The notes under the pieces are model-generated. The model ran no database searches and was not told where the DNA came from. It worked only from the letters and a program-made list of their open reading frames with translations. DNA of 35,016 nucleotides from Treponema sp. (GTDB taxonomy: Bacteria; Spirochaetota; Spirochaetia; Treponematales; Treponemataceae), in NCBI GenBank assembly GCA_017521105.1, contig JAFXDY010000156.1, positions 1 through 35,016 on the forward strand. Direction: 5' to 3'. The translations under genes were made by a program, and so were the position numbers. This document shows, in pieces, positions 17,687-26,321 of this stretch (positions are counted from its first letter, which is position 1; every line of letters begins with the position of its first letter).

Positions 17687-18691
17687 ATGAAAAAGTTTGT
17701 AAAAAATTTATTAATCATTATGGCAACAACTTTATTATTTAGTTGTGCAAAACAATCAAATAGTCAAAAATCAATTGCGGTTTTTGTTCCAGGAATTATG
17801 GATGACAGTCCAACTTATGCAAAATTGGCAAATGGCGTAAAACAAGCAGTTGAAGAATATAATGCAAATAAAGATGAAAATTCAAAATGTAATCTATTTA
17901 TTATGGAAGCTGGAACAAATCAAGCAGAATGGAGTGATAAAATCATTTCCTTGTCCTCAACAGGAAAATACCAAGTTATTATTTCTTCTAATCCTTCGTT
18001 ACCAGATTTAGTTGAACCAATTATTCAACAATTTCCTGCACAAAAGTTTATTTTACTAGACGCAGAAAAAGAAGGAAATAATAACATTAATACAGTTTGT
18101 TACAATCAATATGAACAAGCATATTTAACAGGATACATTGCTGGTTTAATGACAAAATCAAATAAATTAGCTTTAATCGCAGCTCAGGAATATCCTGTTA
18201 TGAACAATGTTTTGTTGCCATATTTTGAAAAAGGTGCAAAAGATGCAAACTCGGCTACAACTGTAGATTTTAGAATTGTAGGAAACTGGTACGATGCAAC
18301 AAAAGGTGCTGAATTAACAGATGCTGTAATAAAAAATGGTGCCGATATAATTTTACCAATTTGTGGTGGAGCTGCCGCTGGTGTAATTTCTTCTGCAAAA
18401 AACAACAATGCAAAAATCACTTGGTTTGATGATTCAGGTTTTTCTAGAGCTCCAGACACAATCATTTCTAGTACAACAAATGCACAAGACAAAATGGCAT
18501 ACGAAAAAACTCTTGAATATTTGGAAGGAAAAACACCTTGGGGAACTCACAAAATGGTTGGTGTAAAAGAAGGCTTTGTTGATTTTGTCCAAGATGATGA
18601 AAACTACATTAAAAATGTTCCTGCCGAAATTAGAGAAAAAATGGCTGCACTTGTAGAAGAAATTCACAAGGGAAAAGATGTTAGAAATTAA
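17687..18691 (+). CDS. BMP/PnrA-family substrate-binding lipoprotein of an ABC importer
   Basis: 334 residues. The lipoprotein signal ends at LLFSC (Cys 20). The mature protein shows the BMP/PnrA (TmpC) family pattern: IAVFVPGIMDDSPTYAKLAN at the start, a DAEKEG hinge strand, the YNQYEQAYLTGYIAGLMTKS helix, WYDATKGAELTDAVIKNGAD and PICGGAAAGV. PnrA of T. pallidum binds purine nucleosides, so a nucleoside is the first guess here, though other BMP proteins bind other ligands. GGGAG precedes the ATG. Its last 14 bases overlap the ABC ATPase gene, so the operon is tightly coupled. Marked by a MarR gene and twin operators upstream. Confidence 0.9.
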   Translation: MKKFVKNLLIIMATTLLFSCAKQSNSQKSIAVFVPGIMDDSPTYAKLANGVKQAVEEYNANKDENSKCNLFIMEAGTNQAEWSDKIISLSSTGKYQVIISSNPSLPDLVEPIIQQFPAQKFILLDAEKEGNNNINTVCYNQYEQAYLTGYIAGLMTKSNKLALIAAQEYPVMNNVLLPYFEKGAKDANSATTVDFRIVGNWYDATKGAELTDAVIKNGADIILPICGGAAAGVISSAKNNNAKITWFDDSGFSRAPDTIISSTTNAQDKMAYEKTLEYLEGKTPWGTHKMVGVKEGFVDFVQDDENYIKNVPAEIREKMAALVEEIHKGKDVRN

Positions 18692-20072
18692 AGACATAAA
18701 CGTAAGTTTTTTTTCTAAAGATGTTCTCAAAAACGTTTCACTTTCTTTTGAAGAAGGAAAAATCCATGCACTGTTTGGAGAAAACGGTGCTGGAAAATCA
18801 ACCTTGGCAAAAGTCCTTTGCGGAGATTTAGTTCCTTCTTCTGGTGAAATTTTTATTAATAATAAAAAAGTTGTTTTTACAGAACCAAAAGATGCTATAA
18901 AAAATGGAATCTGCTGTGTACATCAACGTCCACTTTTAGCAGATTCTGTTTCAATCAAAGAAAACATTTTATTAGGAGCCCCAAAAGTTTCTAATGAAAC
19001 AATTCAAAATCAGCTTAAAGAATTTATTCCAGAAAAAAATTATAACTCTCTTGTAAAAAATCTTTCTGGAGCCCAAAGATTTTTTGTTTCTTTATGTTGT
19101 GCTCTATTAAAAAATCCAAAATATTTAATTTTAGATGAACCCACAATTTTACTAGATCAAGAACAAAGGGGTCTTTTATTTACAAAATTAAAAAATCTTA
19201 CAAAAAATGGAATTACAATAATCATCATTACTCACATTGGAAAAGACATCATAGAATATACAGACACAACTACTTTTATTAATGATGGCGTAATTACAAA
19301 ACAATTTGTAGAAAGCAAAACTTTGCAAAATATTTCAGATTTTTCAGTTTCTATAAATCACACAAATAATACAAATAATCACAACTTTTACATTGAATAC
19401 AAAAATATTACATACAGACCAATTAACAAACCTTCAATTTTTGATGTGTCTTTTTTAGCAAAATCCAACGAAATTACTTTAATAAAAGGTTTAAAAGAAA
19501 GTGGATTAGAAACTTTGGAAGATGCAATTACAGGAATGTCTACCACAACTTTTTCTGGTACAATAAAAATCACAAATAATGAAAATGACTTTCTTATAAA
19601 AAACAATAAAACAAAAATTTCTGCAGAGATGCTTAGAAATAACGAATACAATTTTGCAATTATTCCTTCAAATAAAACTTTTAGAGCGTCAAATCCAAAT
19701 CTAACAGTTTTACAATTAGTGTGTTGCTATAAACTTAATGAAAAACAAAAAGATTTAATAGAATACACAAAACATATCATAAAAAAAGCACATATAAACA
19801 CTACATATAATCAAAAAGCTAAAACACTTTCTGGAGGAATGCTTCAAAGATTAATTTTGGAAAGAGAATTAGATACAAATCCTAAAGTTTTAATTTTGTG
19901 CGAAAGTTTACAAGGGCTAGATAAACAATCTTCATTAAACTTTTGTAATAGAATATTAAATCATGTTTCAAACGGAAACATTGCAATTGCTTTACATAAT
20001 TCGGAATTTCCAGAAAACATTTGTAATGCAGTTTACACTTTGAATAACGGTTATTGTACAAAGGATAAATAA
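18678..20072 (+). CDS. Double-domain ABC ATPase of a nucleoside/sugar-type importer, second domain degenerate
   Basis: 464 residues, somewhat shorter than the usual 500 for RbsA/NupO-like proteins. The first ABC domain is intact: Walker A GENGAGKST (near 34-42), Q-loop VHQRP, signature LSGAQ, Walker B YLILDEPT and switch His in IITHIG. The second domain lacks a recognisable Walker A: the expected site reads GLKESGLETLE with no GK. It keeps a good signature (LSGGMLQRLILEREL) and a Walker-B-like KVLILCESLQGLD. One working and one silent nucleotide site is common in this family, but the loss here goes further. The start overlaps the binding-protein gene by 14 bases; a permease gene begins 2 bases after the stop. 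Confidence 0.9.
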   Translation: MLEIKDINVSFFSKDVLKNVSLSFEEGKIHALFGENGAGKSTLAKVLCGDLVPSSGEIFINNKKVVFTEPKDAIKNGICCVHQRPLLADSVSIKENILLGAPKVSNETIQNQLKEFIPEKNYNSLVKNLSGAQRFFVSLCCALLKNPKYLILDEPTILLDQEQRGLLFTKLKNLTKNGITIIIITHIGKDIIEYTDTTTFINDGVITKQFVESKTLQNISDFSVSINHTNNTNNHNFYIEYKNITYRPINKPSIFDVSFLAKSNEITLIKGLKESGLETLEDAITGMSTTTFSGTIKITNNENDFLIKNNKTKISAEMLRNNEYNFAIIPSNKTFRASNPNLTVLQLVCCYKLNEKQKDLIEYTKHIIKKAHINTTYNQKAKTLSGGMLQRLILERELDTNPKVLILCESLQGLDKQSSLNFCNRILNHVSNGNIAIALHNSEFPENICNAVYTLNNGYCTKDK

Positions 20073-20074
20073 AT

Positions 20075-20965
20075 ATGACACCTTTTTTTATTGGTACAGT
20101 TTTAAATTTAGCTTCTCTTTACATGATTGCAGGTGTTGGTTGTACAATTTTAAAACGGTGTGGCGAATACAATCTTGGTGGAGAAGGACAAATATATTTT
20201 TCAGGATTCTTCTGTGCAATTTTACTTCAACATTTTCAAAATTTTCCACCTTTTTTAGCAGTTTCTTTATGTTTAATTATTTGTTTTATTTTGACTTCGT
20301 TAATTACACTTTTTTCTGCATTTTTAAAAGATAAATTTAATGCAGATTTTTTATTTACATCATTTATAATTTCTTCTGCAATAATTCCATTAATAAACGG
20401 ATTAATTACAGGCAGATTCAGAGGAACTACAGGAAATCTTTTAGCAACAGAATTTATAAAAGAATCATTTAGATTTACACAAATTTTACCACCTTCTAAA
20501 TTAAACATTTCTTTTTTTGCAATTATTTTAATTCCAATAATTGCAGGACTATTTTTGTTTAGAACAAAACTTGGTAGAGAAATTTGCTTGTGCGGAGTTT
20601 CAAAAGAATTTGCACTTTACGCTGGAATTAATCAGAAAAAAACTTTTTATATCGCTTCCCTACTTTCTGGCGGGTTTCACGGAATATGTGGCGTAATTGC
20701 AATTTGTGGAACTTATTACACTTGCCACTTAGGATTTCATGCAAGTTTAGGATGGAATGCACTTTCGGCATGTTTGATTGCTTTTGCAAATCCATTTTTG
20801 ATTATTCCCTCCAGCATTTTTTTAGCTTTGATTATTACAAGTGCAAATAATTTTGCATTATACAATAATTTTAATTTTGATATGAGCGGAATAATTCAAG
20901 CTGTAATAATGTTTGTAATTTCTTTTTCAATTTTTCAAAATAATTTTTCAAGGAAGAAAAAATGA
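20075..20965 (+). CDS. ABC importer permease, first of a pair (BPD_transp_2 family)
   Basis: 296 residues and about eight to nine hydrophobic helices. The segment GCTILKRCGEYNLGGEGQIY matches the conserved N-I/L-G-x-EGQ turn of the RbsC/BmpD-like permease family. A cytoplasmic loop GREICLCGVSKEFALYAGIN, then QKKTFY, corresponds to the coupling helix that meets the ATPase. The start lies 2 bases after the ATPase stop with AAGGAT inside the ATPase end, and the stop overlaps the next gene as ATGA. It forms the membrane channel with the following protein. Probable substrate nucleoside, from the binding protein. Confidence 0.88.
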   Translation: MTPFFIGTVLNLASLYMIAGVGCTILKRCGEYNLGGEGQIYFSGFFCAILLQHFQNFPPFLAVSLCLIICFILTSLITLFSAFLKDKFNADFLFTSFIISSAIIPLINGLITGRFRGTTGNLLATEFIKESFRFTQILPPSKLNISFFAIILIPIIAGLFLFRTKLGREICLCGVSKEFALYAGINQKKTFYIASLLSGGFHGICGVIAICGTYYTCHLGFHASLGWNALSACLIAFANPFLIIPSSIFLALIITSANNFALYNNFNFDMSGIIQAVIMFVISFSIFQNNFSRKKK

Positions 20966-21795
20966 CTTTATTAGATATTATTTCAAATTCATGCCCATTG
21001 ATTTTGTGTTCACTTGGAGCGCTATATAGCGAATTTGCCGGAGTTTTAGCGTTATTTTTAGAAGGGATGATTTGTCTTTCTGGATTTTTATTTTTTCTTT
21101 TTTCAACATTAACTCAAAATGTAGTTTTAGGATTTATACTAACAATTATTTCAGGAAGTTTTATTACTTTTTTAATTTCACTTGCAATTGAAAAATTTAA
21201 GGCAAATTATTTTATTGCTGGAACTGCAACAAACCTTTTATTTGCATCAATTATTTCTTGCTTATCTTCAATATTTTTTAAAACAAGAGGGGTACTTTCT
21301 TCTCCATTGTTTTCTTTTAATATTGTAAATGTAAAATTTTTTATAGTCATTTTTAGCGTTGTTGTATTTGTTTTAGGAATAACTTTTTTATACAAAACAA
21401 GAAATGGATTGTATTTACGAATTACAGGAGATTCTGCTGAAGTCTTGCTTGCAAAAGGTTGTTCCCCAGTAAAATATAGAATTTTAGCCTGGAATATAGC
21501 AACATTTTACGGCTGCATTTCTGGATGCTTTTTAGTTTTAAGAATTGGTTCATTTGTACCAAATATTGCAAGTGGCCGAGGCTGGATGGCATTAGCAGCC
21601 GTATTTTTAGGCCAAAAAAAATATTGGAAGATAATCACATCTGTTTTAATTTTTTGTGCAACAGATTATCTATCTTCCAATATTCAAAACTACACACAAG
21701 CAATTCCACAATCTTTATTGCTTGCATTACCATATATTATTTGTATTATTTTAATTTTTATTAAAATTCCTCAACATCATCAGGATCAAAAGTAA
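20962..21795 (+). CDS. ABC importer permease, second of a pair (BPD_transp_2 family)
   Basis: 277 residues with about eight helices. The EGMICLSGF element matches the EGMM-turn of the family, and the coupling loop reads [21 protein letters not shown] Shine-Dalgarno AAGGAAG precedes the ATG, which overlaps the previous stop as ATGA. This is the last gene of the importer operon. Its final 35 bases overlap tail-to-tail with the chemotaxis-receptor gene on the other strand, and no terminator hairpin lies between them, so antisense overlap of the two transcripts is likely. Confidence 0.87.
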   Translation: MTLLDIISNSCPLILCSLGALYSEFAGVLALFLEGMICLSGFLFFLFSTLTQNVVLGFILTIISGSFITFLISLAIEKFKANYFIAGTATNLLFASIISCLSSIFFKTRGVLSSPLFSFNIVNVKFFIVIFSVVVFVLGITFLYKTRNGLYLRITGDSAEVLLAKGCSPVKYRILAWNIATFYGCISGCFLVLRIGSFVPNIASGRGWMALAAVFLGQKKYWKIITSVLIFCATDYLSSNIQNYTQAIPQSLLLALPYIICIILIFIKIPQHHQDQK

Positions 21796-24280
21796 TTTCT
21801 TCCAAATCTCCTACAGCATCAACAGATTCAAAGGCAGACATATCTGGAGTTGCCATAAATTTAGAAGATATATCTACAATTTTATGTTCTGATACATTTT
21901 CCAATTCTTCTTCTGATTGTTTGTCTTCTATTACAACATCTGAATCATTAGAAACTTCAACAAAATCATTTTTATTGTCATCTAAAATTGAAGATTCTGA
22001 AACAGAACCATTCAAAATATCTGTAACAGAAGGTTCAGAAACTGAGTCAGTCATAAAACTTGCAGCATCAATTTCTGCAGATTCAGATAAATCTACTTCG
22101 CTAGCTTGTTCATTTTGCTCTGTTACAGGCTTTGTTTCTAAAGGTTCAATTACACCGCCTACACCTTTATTTTTTTCATTAAAATCTGCAATAAAATCTT
22201 CTATTGAAATTGGAGAATCAGAATTAGAACTATCTGTTGGAAGTGGTTCTGCAGAAGGCTCACCTTCAACAATTGAATCAAATCCTTCAATATTTTCAAA
22301 TCCTTCAATAGCTCCTATATCCAATCCATTTGTCATAGCTTCAAAACCACTAGCAAAAGCTTCCAATTCTGGAGAAACAATTGTTGTAATTGTATTTTCT
22401 GCATCGGCTTGTGAAACAGCGGCTTCAACTTCAGAGTTAGTTTTAAATTGTTCAAGAATATTTTCCAAATCAGTCATATTTTTATAACTTTCACGACTGG
22501 AATCACTTACAACCCTAATTCTTGTTACAATATCACCAGTTTCTTTTTTAATTTTATTAATATCGTTTCTTGTTTCAAGGAACAAAGTATTCATAAAGTT
22601 AACATCTAAAGAAACTGATTGTTGTTTATCTGCCAAAACTGTACAGAACGAGTTAATCTTTTCTGCTGCATTTGAAGTTTCTCGGTTCTTCTGACGAATA
22701 TTCTGCATTTGCCCGTCAATTTTGTTAATGCTTTCGGTAATTTCTTTTAATGAATTTACCACTTGATCTGCATGGGAACTAACTTTTGCAAAGGCTTGTG
22801 ACGCTTCCGAACTGGATTTATTCGCTTCACCAACCGAAGCAACAATGTTATTAACTACAACCTTAATTTTCTTAGCATTTTTTGCAGTTTCTTCAGCAAG
22901 TTTACGAATTTCTTCCGCAACAACACTAAATCCACGACCTGCTTCACCAGCGTGAGCCGACTCAATTGCAGCGTTCATAGATAGAAGGTTTGTTTGGTTT
23001 GCAACGTTATTAATAATAGTTACAACGTCGTGAATTTCTTCAAGTTGTTCTGTAATAACACCAAGCATCTGAGCTGTATTTGAAATTTTTTCATCACCAT
23101 CAGCAACAAAAACATGCATTTCTTCTGCATTTTGATAACGATTTGTAGCCATTGTATTAATGTATTCAAGTGTAACAACAGCTTCTTCGAATGATTTATT
23201 ACTATCTTCTATTGCAGTAACCTGAGTATTATTATTATCTACAAGAGTTTCAACATGACTATCCATTTCAGAAATTGTATTAATTGCCTTAGAAACAGCA
23301 TCCGAAATCTTATCAAATTCTTTTGTAATTTTTTGAATACTAAGGTCAATACCATTTGTTGCAGCAGCAGAACTATTTGCTGAATCAGTGATAGAATACC
23401 CAGAAGAAATAGCTCTTGAGGCTGTTGTTTTTACAACAATAAAGAAGTCATTAATTTCTTTAACCATGTTGTTAATGTTTTCCATTAACGAATGCATTTC
23501 AGAACTTCCGTTCGGATTAATTGAAACAGTAAAGTCTTTATCTGCCAAAGTTTTTGTCATATCACGAAGAGCAACAATGCGTTTAGAAATATTTCCAGTT
23601 ACTTTATGAATTAAAAAAGCCATAATAAGGCTAGAAATAATTGCTGCTAAAATTAAACCTAATTGGAACCGTGTTTCTACCTTTTTAATTGTTTCATTAA
23701 TTACAACACCACAATCAGAATTTAATTGTTTAAGTTTTGTTTCTGCGTCCAAGATGTTTGGCATTTGAACATGAATAAATTCAACATCTTGTAAAATTCT
23801 TTGAACATCCATTTCTGTAGGATATTTTGTTGCTGTTTCACGAATACCAATTGCTTGCATAGAAGAATACATATTGTTTGAAACTTTTATATTTTCAATT
23901 TCTTTTAAGAATCCTTCTATTTCTATAAACCGTGCTTTAAAATCGTACCAGAGTTTTACCAATTCTTTTACACTATCTCTAAACTCTGGTGAAAAAGATT
24001 TTAGAATTTTGGCTTTTGCCAAAAATTCAAAATTCTCATTTAATTTTGAAGATTTGTCTTTCCACTCTGAATAAGTAGTTTTTGTGTTAAAACCCCAGAA
24101 ATCTAATCTATCTAAGTAATTAATCAATTCAGAAAGTTCTGTTTCTGAAGATGCCTGCACATATTGAAAATTCTTCATATCTTGCATTTTGCGAGAACCA
24201 TTTAACGACATAAAAGTTAAAAGAAAAATTTCAATAATAGTTAATACTACAATGAATGAAAATTTATTACTTAGCTTCAT
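21761..24280 (-). CDS. Methyl-accepting chemotaxis protein with a long acidic C-terminal tail
   Basis: 839 residues. TM1 lies near 8-28 and TM2 near 204-226, enclosing a helical outside sensor of about 175 residues. A HAMP domain (about 227-290) leads to the coiled-coil signalling domain (about 320-610). The hairpin tip, [20 protein letters not shown] then [22 protein letters not shown] (near 420-465), is the canonical CheA/CheW contact. From about residue 615 to the end, a low-complexity tail rich in Glu, Asp, Ser, Pro and Val is added, ending FDPDDVEEF. It lacks the usual W-x-x-F CheR-docking pentapeptide. The outside ligand is unknown. The tail overlaps the importer permease gene by 35 bases on the other strand. 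Confidence 0.93.
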   Translation of the reverse strand: MKLSNKFSFIVVLTIIEIFLLTFMSLNGSRKMQDMKNFQYVQASSETELSELINYLDRLDFWGFNTKTTYSEWKDKSSKLNENFEFLAKAKILKSFSPEFRDSVKELVKLWYDFKARFIEIEGFLKEIENIKVSNNMYSSMQAIGIRETATKYPTEMDVQRILQDVEFIHVQMPNILDAETKLKQLNSDCGVVINETIKKVETRFQLGLILAAIISSLIMAFLIHKVTGNISKRIVALRDMTKTLADKDFTVSINPNGSSEMHSLMENINNMVKEINDFFIVVKTTASRAISSGYSITDSANSSAAATNGIDLSIQKITKEFDKISDAVSKAINTISEMDSHVETLVDNNNTQVTAIEDSNKSFEEAVVTLEYINTMATNRYQNAEEMHVFVADGDEKISNTAQMLGVITEQLEEIHDVVTIINNVANQTNLLSMNAAIESAHAGEAGRGFSVVAEEIRKLAEETAKNAKKIKVVVNNIVASVGEANKSSSEASQAFAKVSSHADQVVNSLKEITESINKIDGQMQNIRQKNRETSNAAEKINSFCTVLADKQQSVSLDVNFMNTLFLETRNDINKIKKETGDIVTRIRVVSDSSRESYKNMTDLENILEQFKTNSEVEAAVSQADAENTITTIVSPELEAFASGFEAMTNGLDIGAIEGFENIEGFDSIVEGEPSAEPLPTDSSNSDSPISIEDFIADFNEKNKGVGGVIEPLETKPVTEQNEQASEVDLSESAEIDAASFMTDSVSEPSVTDILNGSVSESSILDDNKNDFVEVSNDSDVVIEDKQSEEELENVSEHKIVDISSKFMATPDMSAFESVDAVGDLEEITFDPDDVEEF

Positions 24281-24386
24281 ATAAAACCTTTAACCTATAA
24301 ATATAAAAATTTTACTAAACTAAATTGTATCACATTTTTTAAAATATACAAAACCATTATTATAAAAATTTAAAAAAAAATAACCC

Positions 24387-24461
24387 AATACGTCCGGTCA
24401 AGGCACGCTTTGCTCAAGGCCTTGACTCGGCCGTTTTTAGGGTTTGTATTAAACCCTAAAT
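24387..24461. repeat. Dispersed hairpin repeat, copy B (75 bases)
   Basis: 69 of 75 bases match copy A at 16162-16236, in the same orientation. The first hairpin pairs GTCAAGGC with GCCTTGAC around ACGCTTTGCTCAAG and can extend through CCG/CGG; the second is AGGGTTT-GTATT-AAACCCT. The whole copy is bracketed by a further inverted repeat, AACCCAAT (24382-24389) and ATTGGGTT (24495-24502). It lies between the start of the chemotaxis-receptor gene and the end of lysS. Confidence 0.85.
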
Positions 24462-24462
24462 A

Positions 24463-24492
24463 TAAAAGATTTTCCATAATATAAATCTTTTA
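24463..24492 (-). terminator. Weak AT-rich hairpin downstream of lysS
   Basis: TAAAAGATTT (24463-24472) pairs perfectly with AAATCTTTTA (24483-24492) around a 10-base loop. It lies about 40 bases past the lysS stop on the lysS strand. The stem is AT-only apart from one pair and has no T-run after it, so termination is only possible; copy B of the repeat just beyond may contribute. Confidence 0.35.
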
Positions 24493-24529
24493 CATTGGGT
24501 TTTACATATCTTTTATGTAGTACTATAAA

Positions 24530-26155
24530 TTAATATACACTTAAAATAGAAGAAAGTTGATCTTTTCCAATAATTCGCATAAAGTTTCCAAGTCGAGGAC
24601 CTTGATCTTTATTAATTAAAGCGTTGTACATTGCTGTAAACAATGCTTTTGGTTCAATTCCCATTTCTGTTGCAATATCATACATTGCTTGTTGGCATTC
24701 TTTGTCAATTTGGAAAGTATCAATTTTTGGAACAACTTCATCACGAACGCGTTTTACAGCAGTTAACAAATCTCCTTGTAAATCCGCTTTGCTTCCGTCT
24801 GTTCTTAATGCAAAACAGAATTCTTCTGCACAAGAAGGAGCACTGTTTTGAATCCAGAACCAAGCACAAGCAGCACGACGACGAAGTCTTTCTTCTTGTT
24901 CAGGTTTTACATCACCCAAAGAAGAAATTACTTTATCAATATCGCCAGAATAAATCTGAAGCAATGTTGTAAGCATGCGGAATGTAATTTGATATGGCAT
25001 TGTTTGTGGAATTTGTCCGTCAATTTGAGAAAGCATATAAATGCGTTTTTCTTTGTTGAATTGTTCGTCATTCTTTGCTTTATCAATTCCGTAAACAATG
25101 CGTTCAGTTTTATCGTAGTCTTCGTAAACTTTTAAAACGTCCATATCAAAACTAATTGCAAATTCTGTATTTGGACGAGTTCCTGCAAAAAGATAACGAA
25201 GAACTTCTGCTTGGTAAACATCTAAAGCATCTGGCAACGCAATTACTTTTCCTTTTGAAGAAGACATTTTTCCAGGAACACCTTTTAAGTTTACAAAGTC
25301 GTAGCGCATAGTAACTGGTGCATCCCAATCATAAATTCTTTTTGAAACTAATTTTGCTGTATCGTAACTTCCACCAGGACTGATGTGATCTTTTCCACCT
25401 GGTTCAAAAACAACTTTTTCTTCGTTCCATCTCATTGGCCAGTCAACACGCCAACCAAGCTTTGCCCCTTTGAATTCACGAATATCAGCAGTTTCGCAGT
25501 GGCCACATTCACATTTATAAGAAATGCCATATTCGCCATCATAATCTGTAATTTCTGTAGTATCTTTGTTACATTTTCCACAGAAAATTGCAACTGGCCA
25601 ATAAACATCTTCTGGCTTCATTTTGTGTGCATCGTCGCGATATTCATTTAAACATTCTTTAATAACATCACGATTTTGCATTGCTTTTTTCATACCTTCT
25701 GCATATTTATTTGCACGGTATCGGCTAGCTTGGTACAAAAATTCTGGTTCAATACCAACACGAGGAAGTTGTTGTTCAATATCAACTTCGTGGTGACGAG
25801 CATAATTTTCGTTACGGCCAGTTGTGTCTGGAACCATTGTGATTGGATAACGCAAATATTTTTCCAAAGTTTCTGGTTCAGGCATATTTGCTGGAACTTT
25901 ACGGAAAACATCATAATCGTCCCAAGAATATATAAAGCGAACATTTTTGCCGCGGGAACGCAAAGCTTTTACAACTAAATCTACAGTAATAATTTCGCGG
26001 AAGTTTCCAAGGTGAACTGTTCCAGAAGGTGTAATTCCAGAAGCACATGTGTACGAATCTAAATCACCTTTTTCCCGAATAATTTTATCTGCCATTTGAT
26101 CTGCCCAATGGCAAAGTAATGGGTCATTTGTATTATTTTGATTATTGTTACTCAT
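24530..26155 (-). CDS. lysS: Lysyl-tRNA synthetase, class I
   Basis: 541 residues, typical of class I LysRS. It charges tRNA-Lys with lysine using ATP in the cytoplasm. The HIGH-type motif is VHLGN (47-51) in SGITPSGTVHLGN, and the KMSKS-type loop is KMSSSKGK (near 296). A zinc-type cluster CGKCNKD with CECGHC lies near 192-222. The DWPMRW and HISPGGSYD segments belong to the class I catalytic core. Spirochaetes are among the few bacteria using this archaeal-type enzyme in place of the class II one, so the gene supports the taxonomic reading. The start at 26155 follows from the conserved N-terminus (DPLLCHWADQMADKII). Upstream is the terminator of the GH43 gene, so lysS probably has its own promoter in that gap. 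Confidence 0.97.
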   Translation of the reverse strand: MSNNNQNNTNDPLLCHWADQMADKIIREKGDLDSYTCASGITPSGTVHLGNFREIITVDLVVKALRSRGKNVRFIYSWDDYDVFRKVPANMPEPETLEKYLRYPITMVPDTTGRNENYARHHEVDIEQQLPRVGIEPEFLYQASRYRANKYAEGMKKAMQNRDVIKECLNEYRDDAHKMKPEDVYWPVAIFCGKCNKDTTEITDYDGEYGISYKCECGHCETADIREFKGAKLGWRVDWPMRWNEEKVVFEPGGKDHISPGGSYDTAKLVSKRIYDWDAPVTMRYDFVNLKGVPGKMSSSKGKVIALPDALDVYQAEVLRYLFAGTRPNTEFAISFDMDVLKVYEDYDKTERIVYGIDKAKNDEQFNKEKRIYMLSQIDGQIPQTMPYQITFRMLTTLLQIYSGDIDKVISSLGDVKPEQEERLRRRAACAWFWIQNSAPSCAEEFCFALRTDGSKADLQGDLLTAVKRVRDEVVPKIDTFQIDKECQQAMYDIATEMGIEPKALFTAMYNALINKDQGPRLGNFMRIIGKDQLSSILSVY

Positions 26156-26207
26156 GTCTTCTATTATAATGAAAAGTTTCTACTTATTAAAGTAGTTTAA
26201 AAAAAAA

Positions 26208-26268
26208 GAGGAGACATCTAATAAATTAAAAATGAACACAGCATTTTAAAATGTTATAGATGTCTCCC
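26208..26268 (-). terminator. Long-looped terminator after the secreted GH43 gene
   Basis: GGAGACATCTA (26210-26220) pairs perfectly with TAGATGTCTCC (26257-26267). The 36-base loop holds a second perfect palindrome, CATTTTAAAATG. On the minus strand the stem is followed by a run of nine T after CTC, as expected for a rho-independent terminator of the GH43 transcript. Confidence 0.75.
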
Positions 26269-26321
26269 CAAAAAACAAAAAAGAAAAACTTTCTCCTTTA
26301 TTTTGGGAGGAAATAATTATT

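Noticed and set aside
21921-22487. A 188-codon open frame on the plus strand, rich in Ser, Glu and Thr
   Set aside because: It is the antisense of the low-complexity acidic tail of the chemotaxis receptor. The open frame follows from that codon bias, and it has no ribosome site.
25385-25978. Several plus-strand frames of about 90-100 codons
   Set aside because: They are antisense shadows of the well-conserved lysS gene, without start signals.
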